Shown piece after piece: positions 8,701 to 16,589 of a stretch of DNA of 64,000 nucleotides. The DNA is from JADHMP01 sp016779985 (GTDB lineage: Bacteria; Bacteroidota; Bacteroidia; Flavobacteriales; Flavobacteriaceae). The notes beneath the pieces were generated by a model. It was not told the DNA's origin. It ran no database searches and saw nothing but the letters and a program-made list of their open reading frames with translations. Where the stretch lies: contig JADHMP010000002.1 in assembly GCA_016779985.1 (NCBI GenBank), positions 225,507 through 289,506 of the forward strand, read 5' to 3'. The stretch's first letter is position 1, and every line of letters starts with the position of its first letter. Position numbers and translations under genes: made by a program.

Positions 8701-9833
8701 TGCGAACTTTTTTCAAGCAACTTTTTTTTCTCACAAAAATTTGTTTAGCACTGTCATTTGTGGGTGGTCTCACCTACTATATCATTGATAAAGTACAGGA
8801 AAAAAATAATCTCATGGATATAGAGGAATACACTCCAAAATCAACTTTGGTCATTAAGGAAACCTCTGTCAAAAGGGCAAAATTTCCCTTTATTGATGTT
8901 CACAATCATCAATTTGATATGCCAGTGAAGGATTTAAATAAGTTAGTAGCTGAAATGGATAGTCTAAACATGGCTTTTATGATTAATCTCAGTGGTTTCA
9001 GGGGGCTTTATTTAAGAAAATCACTAGAAAACATCAAAGAGAACGCTCCAAACCGGTTTGGCTTGTTTTTAAATATTGATTTTGAAACCATTGATGAGGA
9101 AGATTTTGCTCAAAAGCAAAAATTATTGATTGAGAGTGCAGTTCAAGCGGGTGTGATGGGACTCAAAGTGTACAAGTCATTAGGCCTAACAGATAGAGAT
9201 CAATATGGCAATAGAATTAAAGTAAACGACTCACGTCTTGACCCTGTTTGGATGGCTTGTGGAGAGAACAATATTCCTGTCTTGATTCATTCTGGTGAAC
9301 CTGTTTCCTTTTGGCATGCTAAAGACAAATTCAACGAGCGCTGGTTGGAGTTGAGACAAAAACCAAGCCGCTACAAAGATCCAAAAACTAACCCTTCTTT
9401 TGAAGAGGTGTTGGCTGAACAACACGAAATATTTAGAAAACATCCTAACACCACCTTTATTAATGCCCATTTGGGTTGGATGGGTAACGATTTAGATCGA
9501 TTAGAAGACCACCTTGACACCTATCCTAATGTAGTTACAGAAATAGGAGCTGTATTAGCCGAGCTCGGACGGCAACCAAAGCGTGCTCGCCAATTTTTTA
9601 TTGATTATCAAGATCGAATACTTTTTGGCAAAGATGCCTACAAAATGTCTGAATATTATACCTATTTTAGGGTATTAGAAACAGATGATGAATATTTTGA
9701 TTATTATCGAAAAAGACACGCCCACTGGAAAATGTATGGCCTAGCCCTACCCGATTCTGTATTGCAAAAACTGTATTATAAAAATGCCTTAAAATTATTT
9801 CCTGCCATCGATAAAACCCTTTTTAATTTTTGA
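8700..9833 (+). CDS. Amidohydrolase-2-family metal-dependent hydrolase, membrane anchored
   Basis: A 377-residue protein with an N-terminal hydrophobic segment (residues 10-30) and an amidohydrolase TIM-barrel. The metal-binding HNH is at His68/His70 (FIDVHNHQFD). Later motifs are VLIHSGEP, FINAHLGWMGND and the terminal-strand acidic ILFGKDAYKM. Amidohydrolase-2 enzymes hydrolyse or decarboxylate small aromatic or lactone substrates; the substrate here is unknown. The domain faces the periplasm if the anchor is real. It is coupled to the DUF2911 gene upstream and lies 3 bases before the YbjQ-like gene. Confidence 0.85.
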   Translation: MRTFFKQLFFLTKICLALSFVGGLTYYIIDKVQEKNNLMDIEEYTPKSTLVIKETSVKRAKFPFIDVHNHQFDMPVKDLNKLVAEMDSLNMAFMINLSGFRGLYLRKSLENIKENAPNRFGLFLNIDFETIDEEDFAQKQKLLIESAVQAGVMGLKVYKSLGLTDRDQYGNRIKVNDSRLDPVWMACGENNIPVLIHSGEPVSFWHAKDKFNERWLELRQKPSRYKDPKTNPSFEEVLAEQHEIFRKHPNTTFINAHLGWMGNDLDRLEDHLDTYPNVVTEIGAVLAELGRQPKRARQFFIDYQDRILFGKDAYKMSEYYTYFRVLETDDEYFDYYRKRHAHWKMYGLALPDSVLQKLYYKNALKLFPAIDKTLFNF

Positions 9834-9836
9834 ACC

Positions 9837-10151
9837 ATGATACTTGTCAACACACCCACCATTACCAACAAAGCTATTGTAGAAACCTTAGGTATTGCTA
9901 GAGGCAGCACTGTTAGAGCACGAAATGTAGGACAGGATATTTTTGCTGGATTAAAAAATATTATAGGTGGGGAAATTTCAGAATACACCAAACTTCAGGC
10001 GCAATCCAGAGAACAGGCCCTGCAACGGATGATTGAAGATGCTGAAAAGATGGGTGCCAATGCTATTGTGAATGTTCGACTAACCACCTCTATGGTCATG
10101 CAAGGATGTTCAGAAATTCTGGCTTACGGAACTGCAGTAATCATCAAATGA
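9837..10151 (+). CDS. YbjQ / UPF0145 family protein
   Basis: A 104-residue cytoplasmic protein of the UPF0145 (DUF74) family. Family-typical segments are GIARGSTVRARNVGQDIFAG, KNIIGGEISEYTKLQAQSRE and MGANAIVNVRLTTSMVMQG. The family is often called heavy-metal-binding and forms small pentameric alpha/beta proteins; a precise role is not established. Its TGA stop overlaps the ATG of a 35-codon membrane peptide gene (ATGA). Confidence 0.9.
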   Translation: MILVNTPTITNKAIVETLGIARGSTVRARNVGQDIFAGLKNIIGGEISEYTKLQAQSREQALQRMIEDAEKMGANAIVNVRLTTSMVMQGCSEILAYGTAVIIK

Positions 10152-10255
10152 TTATCGTTTTAGGAATTCTTGTTGGACTACCCCTACTGATTTATGTCAT
10201 CTACAAGCAGTGGCAAAATAAAAAAGAAGAAGGCTTTGAAGATCGGGAAAATTAA
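10148..10255 (+). CDS. 35-residue single-pass membrane peptide
   Basis: A short open frame starts by ATGA overlap with the YbjQ-like gene. It begins MIIVLGILVGLPLLIYVIYK and continues with a highly charged tail (QWQNKKEEGFEDREN). The first 19 residues form one hydrophobic helix, and the Lys/Arg/Glu-rich tail is probably cytoplasmic. The ATGA coupling, the absence of any other explanation for this 100-base stretch, and the sharp membrane/charged division support a real gene. Its TAA stop overlaps the stop of the convergent DinB-like gene (TTAA). I do not recognise a family. Confidence 0.6.
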   Translation: MIIVLGILVGLPLLIYVIYKQWQNKKEEGFEDREN

Positions 10256-10842
10256 AAATTTTTCTTTCCTAAAAAAACGTTGACTCCCTTAGCAATTGGG
10301 TTTCCAGCCGTCCGCCGAAAACTTACCACCTGACCAGTATGATATAAGGCATCTGCCAATGGACCATTCAACAAGTTCCATAGTGGAAATTCACTTCGCT
10401 TTTCTTGTCTTTCAAACACTACCTGATTTTTTTTAAGTGATGCTTGCTCTATTTTTCTAAAGGTATTGGCGGCTTCTTGAAGAAAATTTAAGGTTTCCTT
10501 TCGAAGGCTTTCAAGATCTTCTGGCACTGATTGAGCAGGGCGAACAGTGGGTTTATTTTGAGCAACATGCTGAATGGTTTCGCACAAGGTATAAAGATGA
10601 ACGAGAGTTTCTAGCGTTGATTTTGCCTCTATCGTAGGGCGATAATTCAAATCTTCTGAAAGCAATCCTTTTGTAGCCCAATAATACCTAAAACCCAAGC
10701 CCTCAATCATACGAGCAATAACCGCTCCGGCCGCATATTCTTTTGGTGGTGGTGGAATTTCAGCAAAGGGTAGACTGTTGTTTTGTGCCATGGTATTGAG
10801 TGTTAAAAAAATAAAGATAGGAACCCAATAACTTTTTTTCAT
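10252..10842 (-). CDS. Secreted DinB-superfamily protein
   Basis: A 196-residue protein with a cleavable signal peptide (residues 1-19, ending NTMAQ). The rest is a helical bundle with DinB-like features: LETLVHLYTLCETIQHV in the middle and ADALYHTGQVVSFRR near the end. The usual metal-ligand histidines can be placed at the HLY and YHTGQ segments. An exported DinB protein is unlikely to use a cytosolic thiol cofactor, so its function is open. It is convergent with the short membrane peptide gene and shares its stop. Confidence 0.75.
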   Translation of the reverse strand: MKKSYWVPIFIFLTLNTMAQNNSLPFAEIPPPPKEYAAGAVIARMIEGLGFRYYWATKGLLSEDLNYRPTIEAKSTLETLVHLYTLCETIQHVAQNKPTVRPAQSVPEDLESLRKETLNFLQEAANTFRKIEQASLKKNQVVFERQEKRSEFPLWNLLNGPLADALYHTGQVVSFRRTAGNPIAKGVNVFLGKKNF

Positions 10843-10889
10843 TGTATTTTTATGATAATTATAATCATTAATTTACTTAAAGAAAACTA

Positions 10890-11234
10890 ATGTCTGCAAA
10901 AAAACTAAACAGTTTTGATGATTTGGCTAAACTTCAATTTAAAGATTTAGTTCCAGACCCAGACCCCTCACCCCAATCTGAAGAACTTTTTCAAAAACAA
11001 TATTTAGAAGCCCATTTCAGCAATAAAGGTCGAGCCGGAAAAACCGTTACTCTTATTAAAGGTTTTAATGGTGAAACACAGGAGCTAAAAGCGTTTGCAA
11101 AGGCTATTAAAAATGAACTCAAAGTGGGAGGTACAGTCAAAAATGGAGAAATTTTAATTCAAGGTAATTTTAGAGATAAAATCATAGTTTTCCTCAAAGG
11201 ATTGGGACATGTGGTGAAACGTGTAGGTGGATAA
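10890..11234 (+). CDS. SUI1/eIF1-like translation factor (YciH type)
   Basis: A 114-residue protein. The C-terminal two thirds form the SUI1 fold: RAGKTVTLIKGFNG, LKAFAKAIKNELKVGGTVK, GEILIQGNFRDKIIVFLKG. This matches bacterial YciH, which can influence initiation fidelity on the 30S subunit. The N-terminal 40 residues are acidic and less conserved. It stands alone between divergent and convergent neighbours. Confidence 0.92.
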   Translation: MSAKKLNSFDDLAKLQFKDLVPDPDPSPQSEELFQKQYLEAHFSNKGRAGKTVTLIKGFNGETQELKAFAKAIKNELKVGGTVKNGEILIQGNFRDKIIVFLKGLGHVVKRVGG

Positions 11235-11267
11235 TCTTCGGGTACTACTTCAACTTGATTCTTTTGC

Positions 11268-11933
11268 TTACCACACAATAGGTGTCTTTCCTTGGTCTTC
11301 TAAATACTTATTAGTTTTACTAAAATGTTGGTTACCAAACCAATAACCTCTGTTAGCGCTCAAGGGTGAAGGGTGCCCACTTGTCAAAATTTTATGCTTG
11401 GGTTCAGCAATCAATCCTTTTTTCTTTTTAGCAAAACCACCCCAAAGGAGAAAGACAACTCCTTCCAACTCCTTTGAAATTAAACGAATCACTGCATCTG
11501 TAAAGTGTTCCCACCCTTTGTTTTGATGACTTCCAGCTTGGTGCGCTGTGACCGTTAGGGTCGCATTAAGCAAAAGTATACCTTGTGATGCCCACTGATT
11601 CAAATTGCCACTTTTAGGATATGGTTTTCCTATATCCTGCTCTAATTCTTTAAAAATATTAACCAATGAGGGGGGGTGGGCTATCCCTTCAGGAACAGAA
11701 AAACAGAGCCCATGGGCTTGCCCTGAACCATGATAAGGGTCTTGTCCCAAAAGAACAACTCGAACTGAATCAAAGGGACATAAGTTAAAACAGTTGAAAA
11801 TATCTTTTCCAGAAGGATAGCAGGTGTTGTTTTGGTAAGCTTTTTTGACAAACTGAATAAGGTTCAAAAAATAGGATGATTCAAATTCAGGCTGCAATAC
11901 CTTTTCCCAACTTGAATGTATTTTCACCTTCAT
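11268..11933 (-). CDS. ung: Uracil-DNA glycosylase
   Basis: A 221-residue family-1 UDG that removes uracil from DNA in base excision repair. The water-activating motif GQDPYHGSGQAHG has catalytic Asp65. The DNA-intercalation/His motif is GHPSPLSANRG near the C-terminus. The length is typical. It is divergent from mutS2, with about 40 bases between the two ATG codons. A TACCTTAG box on the minus strand lies about 20 bases upstream. Confidence 0.98.
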   Translation of the reverse strand: MKVKIHSSWEKVLQPEFESSYFLNLIQFVKKAYQNNTCYPSGKDIFNCFNLCPFDSVRVVLLGQDPYHGSGQAHGLCFSVPEGIAHPPSLVNIFKELEQDIGKPYPKSGNLNQWASQGILLLNATLTVTAHQAGSHQNKGWEHFTDAVIRLISKELEGVVFLLWGGFAKKKKGLIAEPKHKILTSGHPSPLSANRGYWFGNQHFSKTNKYLEDQGKTPIVW

Positions 11934-11941
11934 AGATTTAT

Positions 11942-11949
11942 TACATTTG
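11942..11949 (+). promoter_or_regulatory. Putative -7 element for mutS2
   Basis: TACATTTG matches the Bacteroidota -7 consensus TAnnTTTG and lies 24 bases before the mutS2 ATG in the ung-mutS2 divergent gap. No TTG is found at the correct -33 spacing, so this is tentative. Confidence 0.35.
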
Positions 11950-11954
11950 CAAGG

Positions 11955-11962
11955 CTAAGGTA
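11955..11962 (-). promoter_or_regulatory. Putative -7 element for ung
   Basis: TACCTTAG on the minus strand (one mismatch to TAnnTTTG) is placed about 22 bases before the ung ATG. The same octamer occurs at the proposed glmM promoter. No clear -33 TTG. Confidence 0.3.
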
Positions 11963-11973
11963 AGAAAAATTGC

Positions 11974-14145
11974 ATGGGATATTGTCCAAAGAAAACCATT
12001 GAAGACCTAGAGTTTGCTGAAGTTTTAAAGCAAGTAGCCACTTTTGCTGTTACTCCCCTAGGACAAAATAGATGCTTGCAGCTCAGTCCTCATTTTGATC
12101 TTGACCTATGCCTTAATGAACTTCAGAAAGTAGCTGAATTTACGAGCTCATTTGACAATGAAAACCGTATTCCAAATCATGGTCATGAAGACGCCACTGC
12201 TGCTTTTTCATTGCTAAAAATTGAAAATAGTGTTCTAGAAGTTCAAAGCTTTAGAGATTTAGCAGCCAATGCAACCACTGTTAATGTGTTATTAAAGTTT
12301 TTTAAAAAATTTAAAGAGTATTATGCTCAGCTTTTTATATTGGGGCAAAATCTCCCTATTGAGAAAGAAATTAAAACCGAGGTTGACAGTGTTATAGATC
12401 GATTTGGAGAAATCCACAGTAATGCGTCAGAAGAATTATATGCCATTAGAAAACAATTACAAGGGTTGCGTGGTAAAATTAGCAGCAGCTTCAACAAAGC
12501 CCTAACGCACTACAATAATTTAGCCTATCTGGATGACATACGCGAATCGGTCTTAGAAAATAAACGCGTTTTAGCCGTAAAGGCAATGTATAGAAGAAAA
12601 GTGAAGGGCGCCATTATGGGCAGTTCTAAAACAGGAAGTATTGTCTTTATGGAACCCGAAGCGACCCATGCCCTAACTAGAGAATTACAAAACCTCTTGT
12701 ATGAAGAAAAGGAAGAAATTAAAAAGATTTTAAGTCAGCTCACAGACTACTTCCGCCCACTACTCCCCCTCTTACAAGCGCAGCAAGAATATTTATTAGC
12801 TTTAGATGTTTGTTATGCAAGAGCAAAATATGCAGAAGCCATTGGTGGAATTTTACCTGAATTCAGTCAAGACGAACAGATGCATTTTAGGGAAGCTTAT
12901 CATCCCCTTCTCTTATGGACCAATCGTTTTGAGAATAAGCCCACTTATCCGCAAGATATTTCGCTCGCATCAAACCAGCGTATAGTTGTAATTTCTGGAC
13001 CAAACGCAGGTGGAAAAAGCATTACGCTAAAGACAGTAGGGTTATTGCAATTGATGTTGCAAAGTGGATTATTAATTCCAGTACACGAGAGAAGTACTGC
13101 CCTATTCTTTCAAAAAATACTAACCGATATTGGCGATAATCAATCTATCGAAAACCATTTAAGCACTTATTCTTATCGGCTAAAAAACATGAAAACTTTT
13201 CTTAAGCGTTGCGATGCTGAAACCCTCTTTCTAATTGATGAATTTGGAACAGGCTCTGACCCTGAATTGGGAGGCGCCTTAGCTGAAACCATGTTAGAAG
13301 ATTTTTATGAGCGTAAAGCCTTTGGACTTATCACCACTCACTATGCAAACCTAAAAGCACTAGCCAACGAGATGCCAGCAATGGTAAATGCCAACATGCA
13401 ATTTAACAACAAAACACTAGAACCTATTTTTAAATTAATTATGGGTGAGGCTGGGAGTTCTTTTACTTTTGAAGTAGCCCAAAAAAATGGATTACCATTC
13501 AATCTAATCAATCGGGCAAAAAAGAAAATGGAACGTGGCAAAGTTCGTTTCGACGCTACCATTGCAAAACTTCAAAAAGAACGAAGCCAAATGGTATCTA
13601 CTGAAAAAGCTCTCAAAGAAAAAGAAACTCAAGCGGACAAAGAAGCTCAAAAAATGAATGTACTCAATGAAAAACTACAAAAAAAATTGAGTGATTATCA
13701 AGAGTTATTTGATCATAATCAGCGCATGATTGTTTTGGGCAATAAGTTTAATGATGTTGCCGAGCGTTTTTTCAATACTAACAAGAAGCGTCCTCTAGTT
13801 GCTGAACTTCTTAGATTAACTGAAAGTGAAAATGCAAAACGAAAAAAGAAAACGGCTGCCTTAGCCAAAAAGGATCGAGAACAAAAGAAGAAAACAGCTC
13901 AGCTTGTTGAAAAAGAAATACTAAAAGTTCGAGTAGAAAAAAAGAAAAAAAAGAAACAGCCCCAACCTGAATTAAAACCCAAGACCCCAATAAAATTAGG
14001 CGATCAAGTGCGCCTCATTGATGGACAATCAGTAGGTATTGTTGAGGTGATTGAAAGAAATCAAGTAGTTGTCAATTATGGCCTTTTTACCACAAAAGCC
14101 AAATTAGACCAGTTGGAATTTGTCAAACGTACTTCAAAGAAATGA
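11974..14145 (+). CDS. MutS2-type ATPase lacking the Smr domain
   Basis: A 723-residue MutS-family ATPase. The order is an N-terminal core/lever domain (1-about 320), then the ATPase with Walker A GPNAGGKS (342-349), Walker B LFLIDEFGTGSD and the ST-H motif TTHYANLK. A long coiled-coil/clamp follows (about 500-660), then a Lys-rich linker and a KOW-like beta segment (LGDQVRLIDGQSVGIVEVI). Classical MutS2 ends in an Smr nuclease domain; here the protein stops without one. The mismatch-recognition domain of MutS1 is also absent. MutS2 proteins act in recombination control or on collided ribosomes. Without Smr, nicking or RNA cleavage would need a partner. Confidence 0.92.
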   Translation: MGYCPKKTIEDLEFAEVLKQVATFAVTPLGQNRCLQLSPHFDLDLCLNELQKVAEFTSSFDNENRIPNHGHEDATAAFSLLKIENSVLEVQSFRDLAANATTVNVLLKFFKKFKEYYAQLFILGQNLPIEKEIKTEVDSVIDRFGEIHSNASEELYAIRKQLQGLRGKISSSFNKALTHYNNLAYLDDIRESVLENKRVLAVKAMYRRKVKGAIMGSSKTGSIVFMEPEATHALTRELQNLLYEEKEEIKKILSQLTDYFRPLLPLLQAQQEYLLALDVCYARAKYAEAIGGILPEFSQDEQMHFREAYHPLLLWTNRFENKPTYPQDISLASNQRIVVISGPNAGGKSITLKTVGLLQLMLQSGLLIPVHERSTALFFQKILTDIGDNQSIENHLSTYSYRLKNMKTFLKRCDAETLFLIDEFGTGSDPELGGALAETMLEDFYERKAFGLITTHYANLKALANEMPAMVNANMQFNNKTLEPIFKLIMGEAGSSFTFEVAQKNGLPFNLINRAKKKMERGKVRFDATIAKLQKERSQMVSTEKALKEKETQADKEAQKMNVLNEKLQKKLSDYQELFDHNQRMIVLGNKFNDVAERFFNTNKKRPLVAELLRLTESENAKRKKKTAALAKKDREQKKKTAQLVEKEILKVRVEKKKKKKQPQPELKPKTPIKLGDQVRLIDGQSVGIVEVIERNQVVVNYGLFTTKAKLDQLEFVKRTSKK

Positions 14146-14152
14146 AGAAAGA

Positions 14153-15463
14153 TCACTCTTTTTTAGGATAGTGATCATCCCACTCTTTATTGAGGGGTTC
14201 TTTTTTCAATTTTCCAATTGATTTGGCCACTATCATCGATACCGCAGCATCACCTGTAACGTTAGTGATGGTTCGACACATGTCTAGAGGACGATCAATG
14301 GCAAAAATGAGCGCCAACCCCGCCTCAGGAATTCCTGCTTGCCCCAAAACAATCACCAGCATTACCATACCAGCTCCTGGCACAGCCGCTGTTCCAATTG
14401 AGGCCAGAGTAGCTGTCAACACTATACCCAATTGGGCTTCTAAGGATAAACCTAAACCAAAAGCTTGTGCAATGAAAACCGCAGCTACCGCTTGATATAT
14501 ACTAGTGCCATCCATATTGATGGTAGCACCAATTGGTAATACAAAACTAGCCACCTCTTCATCAACCCCCAAATGCTCTTCTACTCGTTCCATAGTAACA
14601 GGTAAGGTAGCAGCACTTGAGCTTGTTGAAAAAGCCAATAATTGAGCGGGGGCAATACCCCTTAAAAAAAAAATGGGTTTTCGTTTAGTAAACAATTGTA
14701 CCAACAGGATATAGATAAAAATCATTAGTACTAGCCCAATCAACAAGGTAATGGCATATAGTCCAAGTGCTTGGAAAAGCTCTAAACTAGGAGATTCAAC
14801 AACTAATGCCGCCAACAAGGCAAACACCCCATAGGGAGCCGCCAACATGATCAAATCAATAAGCTTTAAAATGACTTCATTGAACGCATCAAAAAATGCT
14901 TTGACGGGTGCTGCTTTTTTTTCTGGAATAAGGATGAGACCAATACCAAAAAATATTGCAAAAAAGATCACTTGCAGCATATTTCGATTGTTGGTCGTCG
15001 CCTGAAAGATATTACTAGGAACTAAATCTACTAAAGGCTGAAGAGGACCCTTTTCTCTTTGCTGTTGAGCAACTAGTTGCTTTTCCTCAGCACTATCTTG
15101 ATAGGCCGCTAACAATTCTTCTCGTGTAGTTGAACCAATTTGATCCCCTGGCGCTATTAGGTTGACCAAAATTAGTCCCAAGACTACTGCAACCACTGTG
15201 GTGCAAATATAGATTCCTACTGTTCTACCGCCCATCACAGAAAGTTTTGAAATGTCTTTGAGATCAGAAACCCCTTTGATTAACGAAGCCAAAATCAAAG
15301 GCATTGCAATGAGTTTCAATGCGTTGATGAATATTGTTCCAAAAGGTTTAATCCAGTCTGAAATAAAAGCTGGTCCAAAAGAAAGGAGAGAAAAAATGAC
15401 TCCAAATAGAATACCAGCAAACATGCCGATTAAAATTTTCCAGTGTAGGGCTACTTTTTTCAT
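14153..15463 (-). CDS. Dicarboxylate/amino acid:cation symporter (DAACS family)
   Basis: A 436-residue inner-membrane transporter of the GltP/DctA family. Signature segments are FSTSSSAATLPVTMERVEEH (serine-rich re-entrant loop), PIGATINMDGTSIYQ (sodium/substrate site) and FAIDRPLDMCRTITNVTGD. About eight membrane helices and two hairpins are expected. The likely substrate is glutamate, aspartate or C4-dicarboxylate with Na+ or H+; the sequence does not let me choose. A 50-residue charged insert (about 100-150) in an extra-membrane loop is typical of Bacteroidota members. aroC starts upstream in the same direction. Confidence 0.93.
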   Translation of the reverse strand: MKKVALHWKILIGMFAGILFGVIFSLLSFGPAFISDWIKPFGTIFINALKLIAMPLILASLIKGVSDLKDISKLSVMGGRTVGIYICTTVVAVVLGLILVNLIAPGDQIGSTTREELLAAYQDSAEEKQLVAQQQREKGPLQPLVDLVPSNIFQATTNNRNMLQVIFFAIFFGIGLILIPEKKAAPVKAFFDAFNEVILKLIDLIMLAAPYGVFALLAALVVESPSLELFQALGLYAITLLIGLVLMIFIYILLVQLFTKRKPIFFLRGIAPAQLLAFSTSSSAATLPVTMERVEEHLGVDEEVASFVLPIGATINMDGTSIYQAVAAVFIAQAFGLGLSLEAQLGIVLTATLASIGTAAVPGAGMVMLVIVLGQAGIPEAGLALIFAIDRPLDMCRTITNVTGDAAVSMIVAKSIGKLKKEPLNKEWDDHYPKKE

Positions 15464-15467
15464 TGGG

Positions 15468-16532
15468 CTATTTTCGAATCGTTCTGTTGAGTAGGGAGAA
15501 ATCAGCTAAAACGAGTGCTGCCATAGCTTCCACAATAGGCACTGCACGTGGCACTACGCAAGGGTCGTGTCGTCCCTTACCTTGCATGGCAACTGTGTTA
15601 CCCTCTTTATCAATAGTTTCTTGAGATTGCATGATGGTAGCTACCGGTTTAAAGGCTACATTGAAATAAATATCCATTCCATTAGAAATACCACCCTGTA
15701 TTCCACCAGAATGGTTGGTTTTTGTTGTTCCGTCTGGGTTAAATAAATCATTGTGTGCGCTACCTCTTAGTGAGGCTCCTACAAAACCACTGCCATACTC
15801 AAACCCCTTCACTGCATTGATAGAAAGCATGGCATGACCGAGTAAAGCATGCAGTTTGTCAAAAGCAGGTTCTCCTAGCCCTACTGGTACGTTTTGAATT
15901 ACAGCACTGACAATGCCCCCTACTGTATCTCCAGCTTTGCGCACTTCTTTGATATAGTTTTCCATTTTTTGTGCCATCTCTGCATCTGGACAACGCACTG
16001 GGTTTTTTTCTATTTCATCAAAATGTAAATCACTGTAAGGCTTTTCTAGCCCCAAGCTCCCTACTTTACATACATAAGCAGTAATTTTTATGGGAGACAG
16101 AAATTGTTTAGCAATGGCTCCAGCCACTACTCTACTAGCTGTTTCGCGTGCCGAGCTTCTACCTCCACCCCTATAATCGCGAATACCATATTTCTGATCA
16201 TATACATAATCAGCATGTGAAGGTCTATAACTGTCTTTTATATGAGAATAATCTTTTGACTTTTGGTTTGTATTGTGGATGACAAAACCAATTGGCGTAC
16301 CCGTTGTTTTACCTTCAAAAACTCCAGAATAGAACTCAACTTCGTCTGCCTCCTTTCGTTGGGTAACTATAGCAGATTGGCCGGGTTTACGTCTAATTAA
16401 ATCATTTTGAATTGCGTCAAAATCAAGTGAAATTCCTGCCGGACAGCCATCAATCACCCCTCCTATTGCAGGACCATGGGATTCTCCGAAAGTGGTGAGT
16501 TGAAAAATTTTACCAAAAGTGTTTCCAGCCAT
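15468..16532 (-). CDS. aroC: Chorismate synthase
   Basis: A 354-residue FMN-dependent enzyme that makes chorismate from EPSP, the last shikimate step. Motifs seen: TFGESHGPAIGGVIDGCPAG at the N-terminus, YRGGGRSSARETASRVVAG in the middle (FMN/EPSP site) and GKGRHDPCVVPRAVPIVEA near the end. I start at ATG 16532 (MAGNTFGK), because the longer GTG start at 16550 adds a non-conserved hexapeptide. The symporter gene follows 4 bases downstream, probably by chance operon organisation. Confidence 0.97.
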   Translation of the reverse strand: MAGNTFGKIFQLTTFGESHGPAIGGVIDGCPAGISLDFDAIQNDLIRRKPGQSAIVTQRKEADEVEFYSGVFEGKTTGTPIGFVIHNTNQKSKDYSHIKDSYRPSHADYVYDQKYGIRDYRGGGRSSARETASRVVAGAIAKQFLSPIKITAYVCKVGSLGLEKPYSDLHFDEIEKNPVRCPDAEMAQKMENYIKEVRKAGDTVGGIVSAVIQNVPVGLGEPAFDKLHALLGHAMLSINAVKGFEYGSGFVGASLRGSAHNDLFNPDGTTKTNHSGGIQGGISNGMDIYFNVAFKPVATIMQSQETIDKEGNTVAMQGKGRHDPCVVPRAVPIVEAMAALVLADFSLLNRTIRK

Positions 16533-16589
16533 ATTATATTTTAAAAACACAAATATACAGCAAACTACCGAGCTGAAAGAAAAAGCAAA

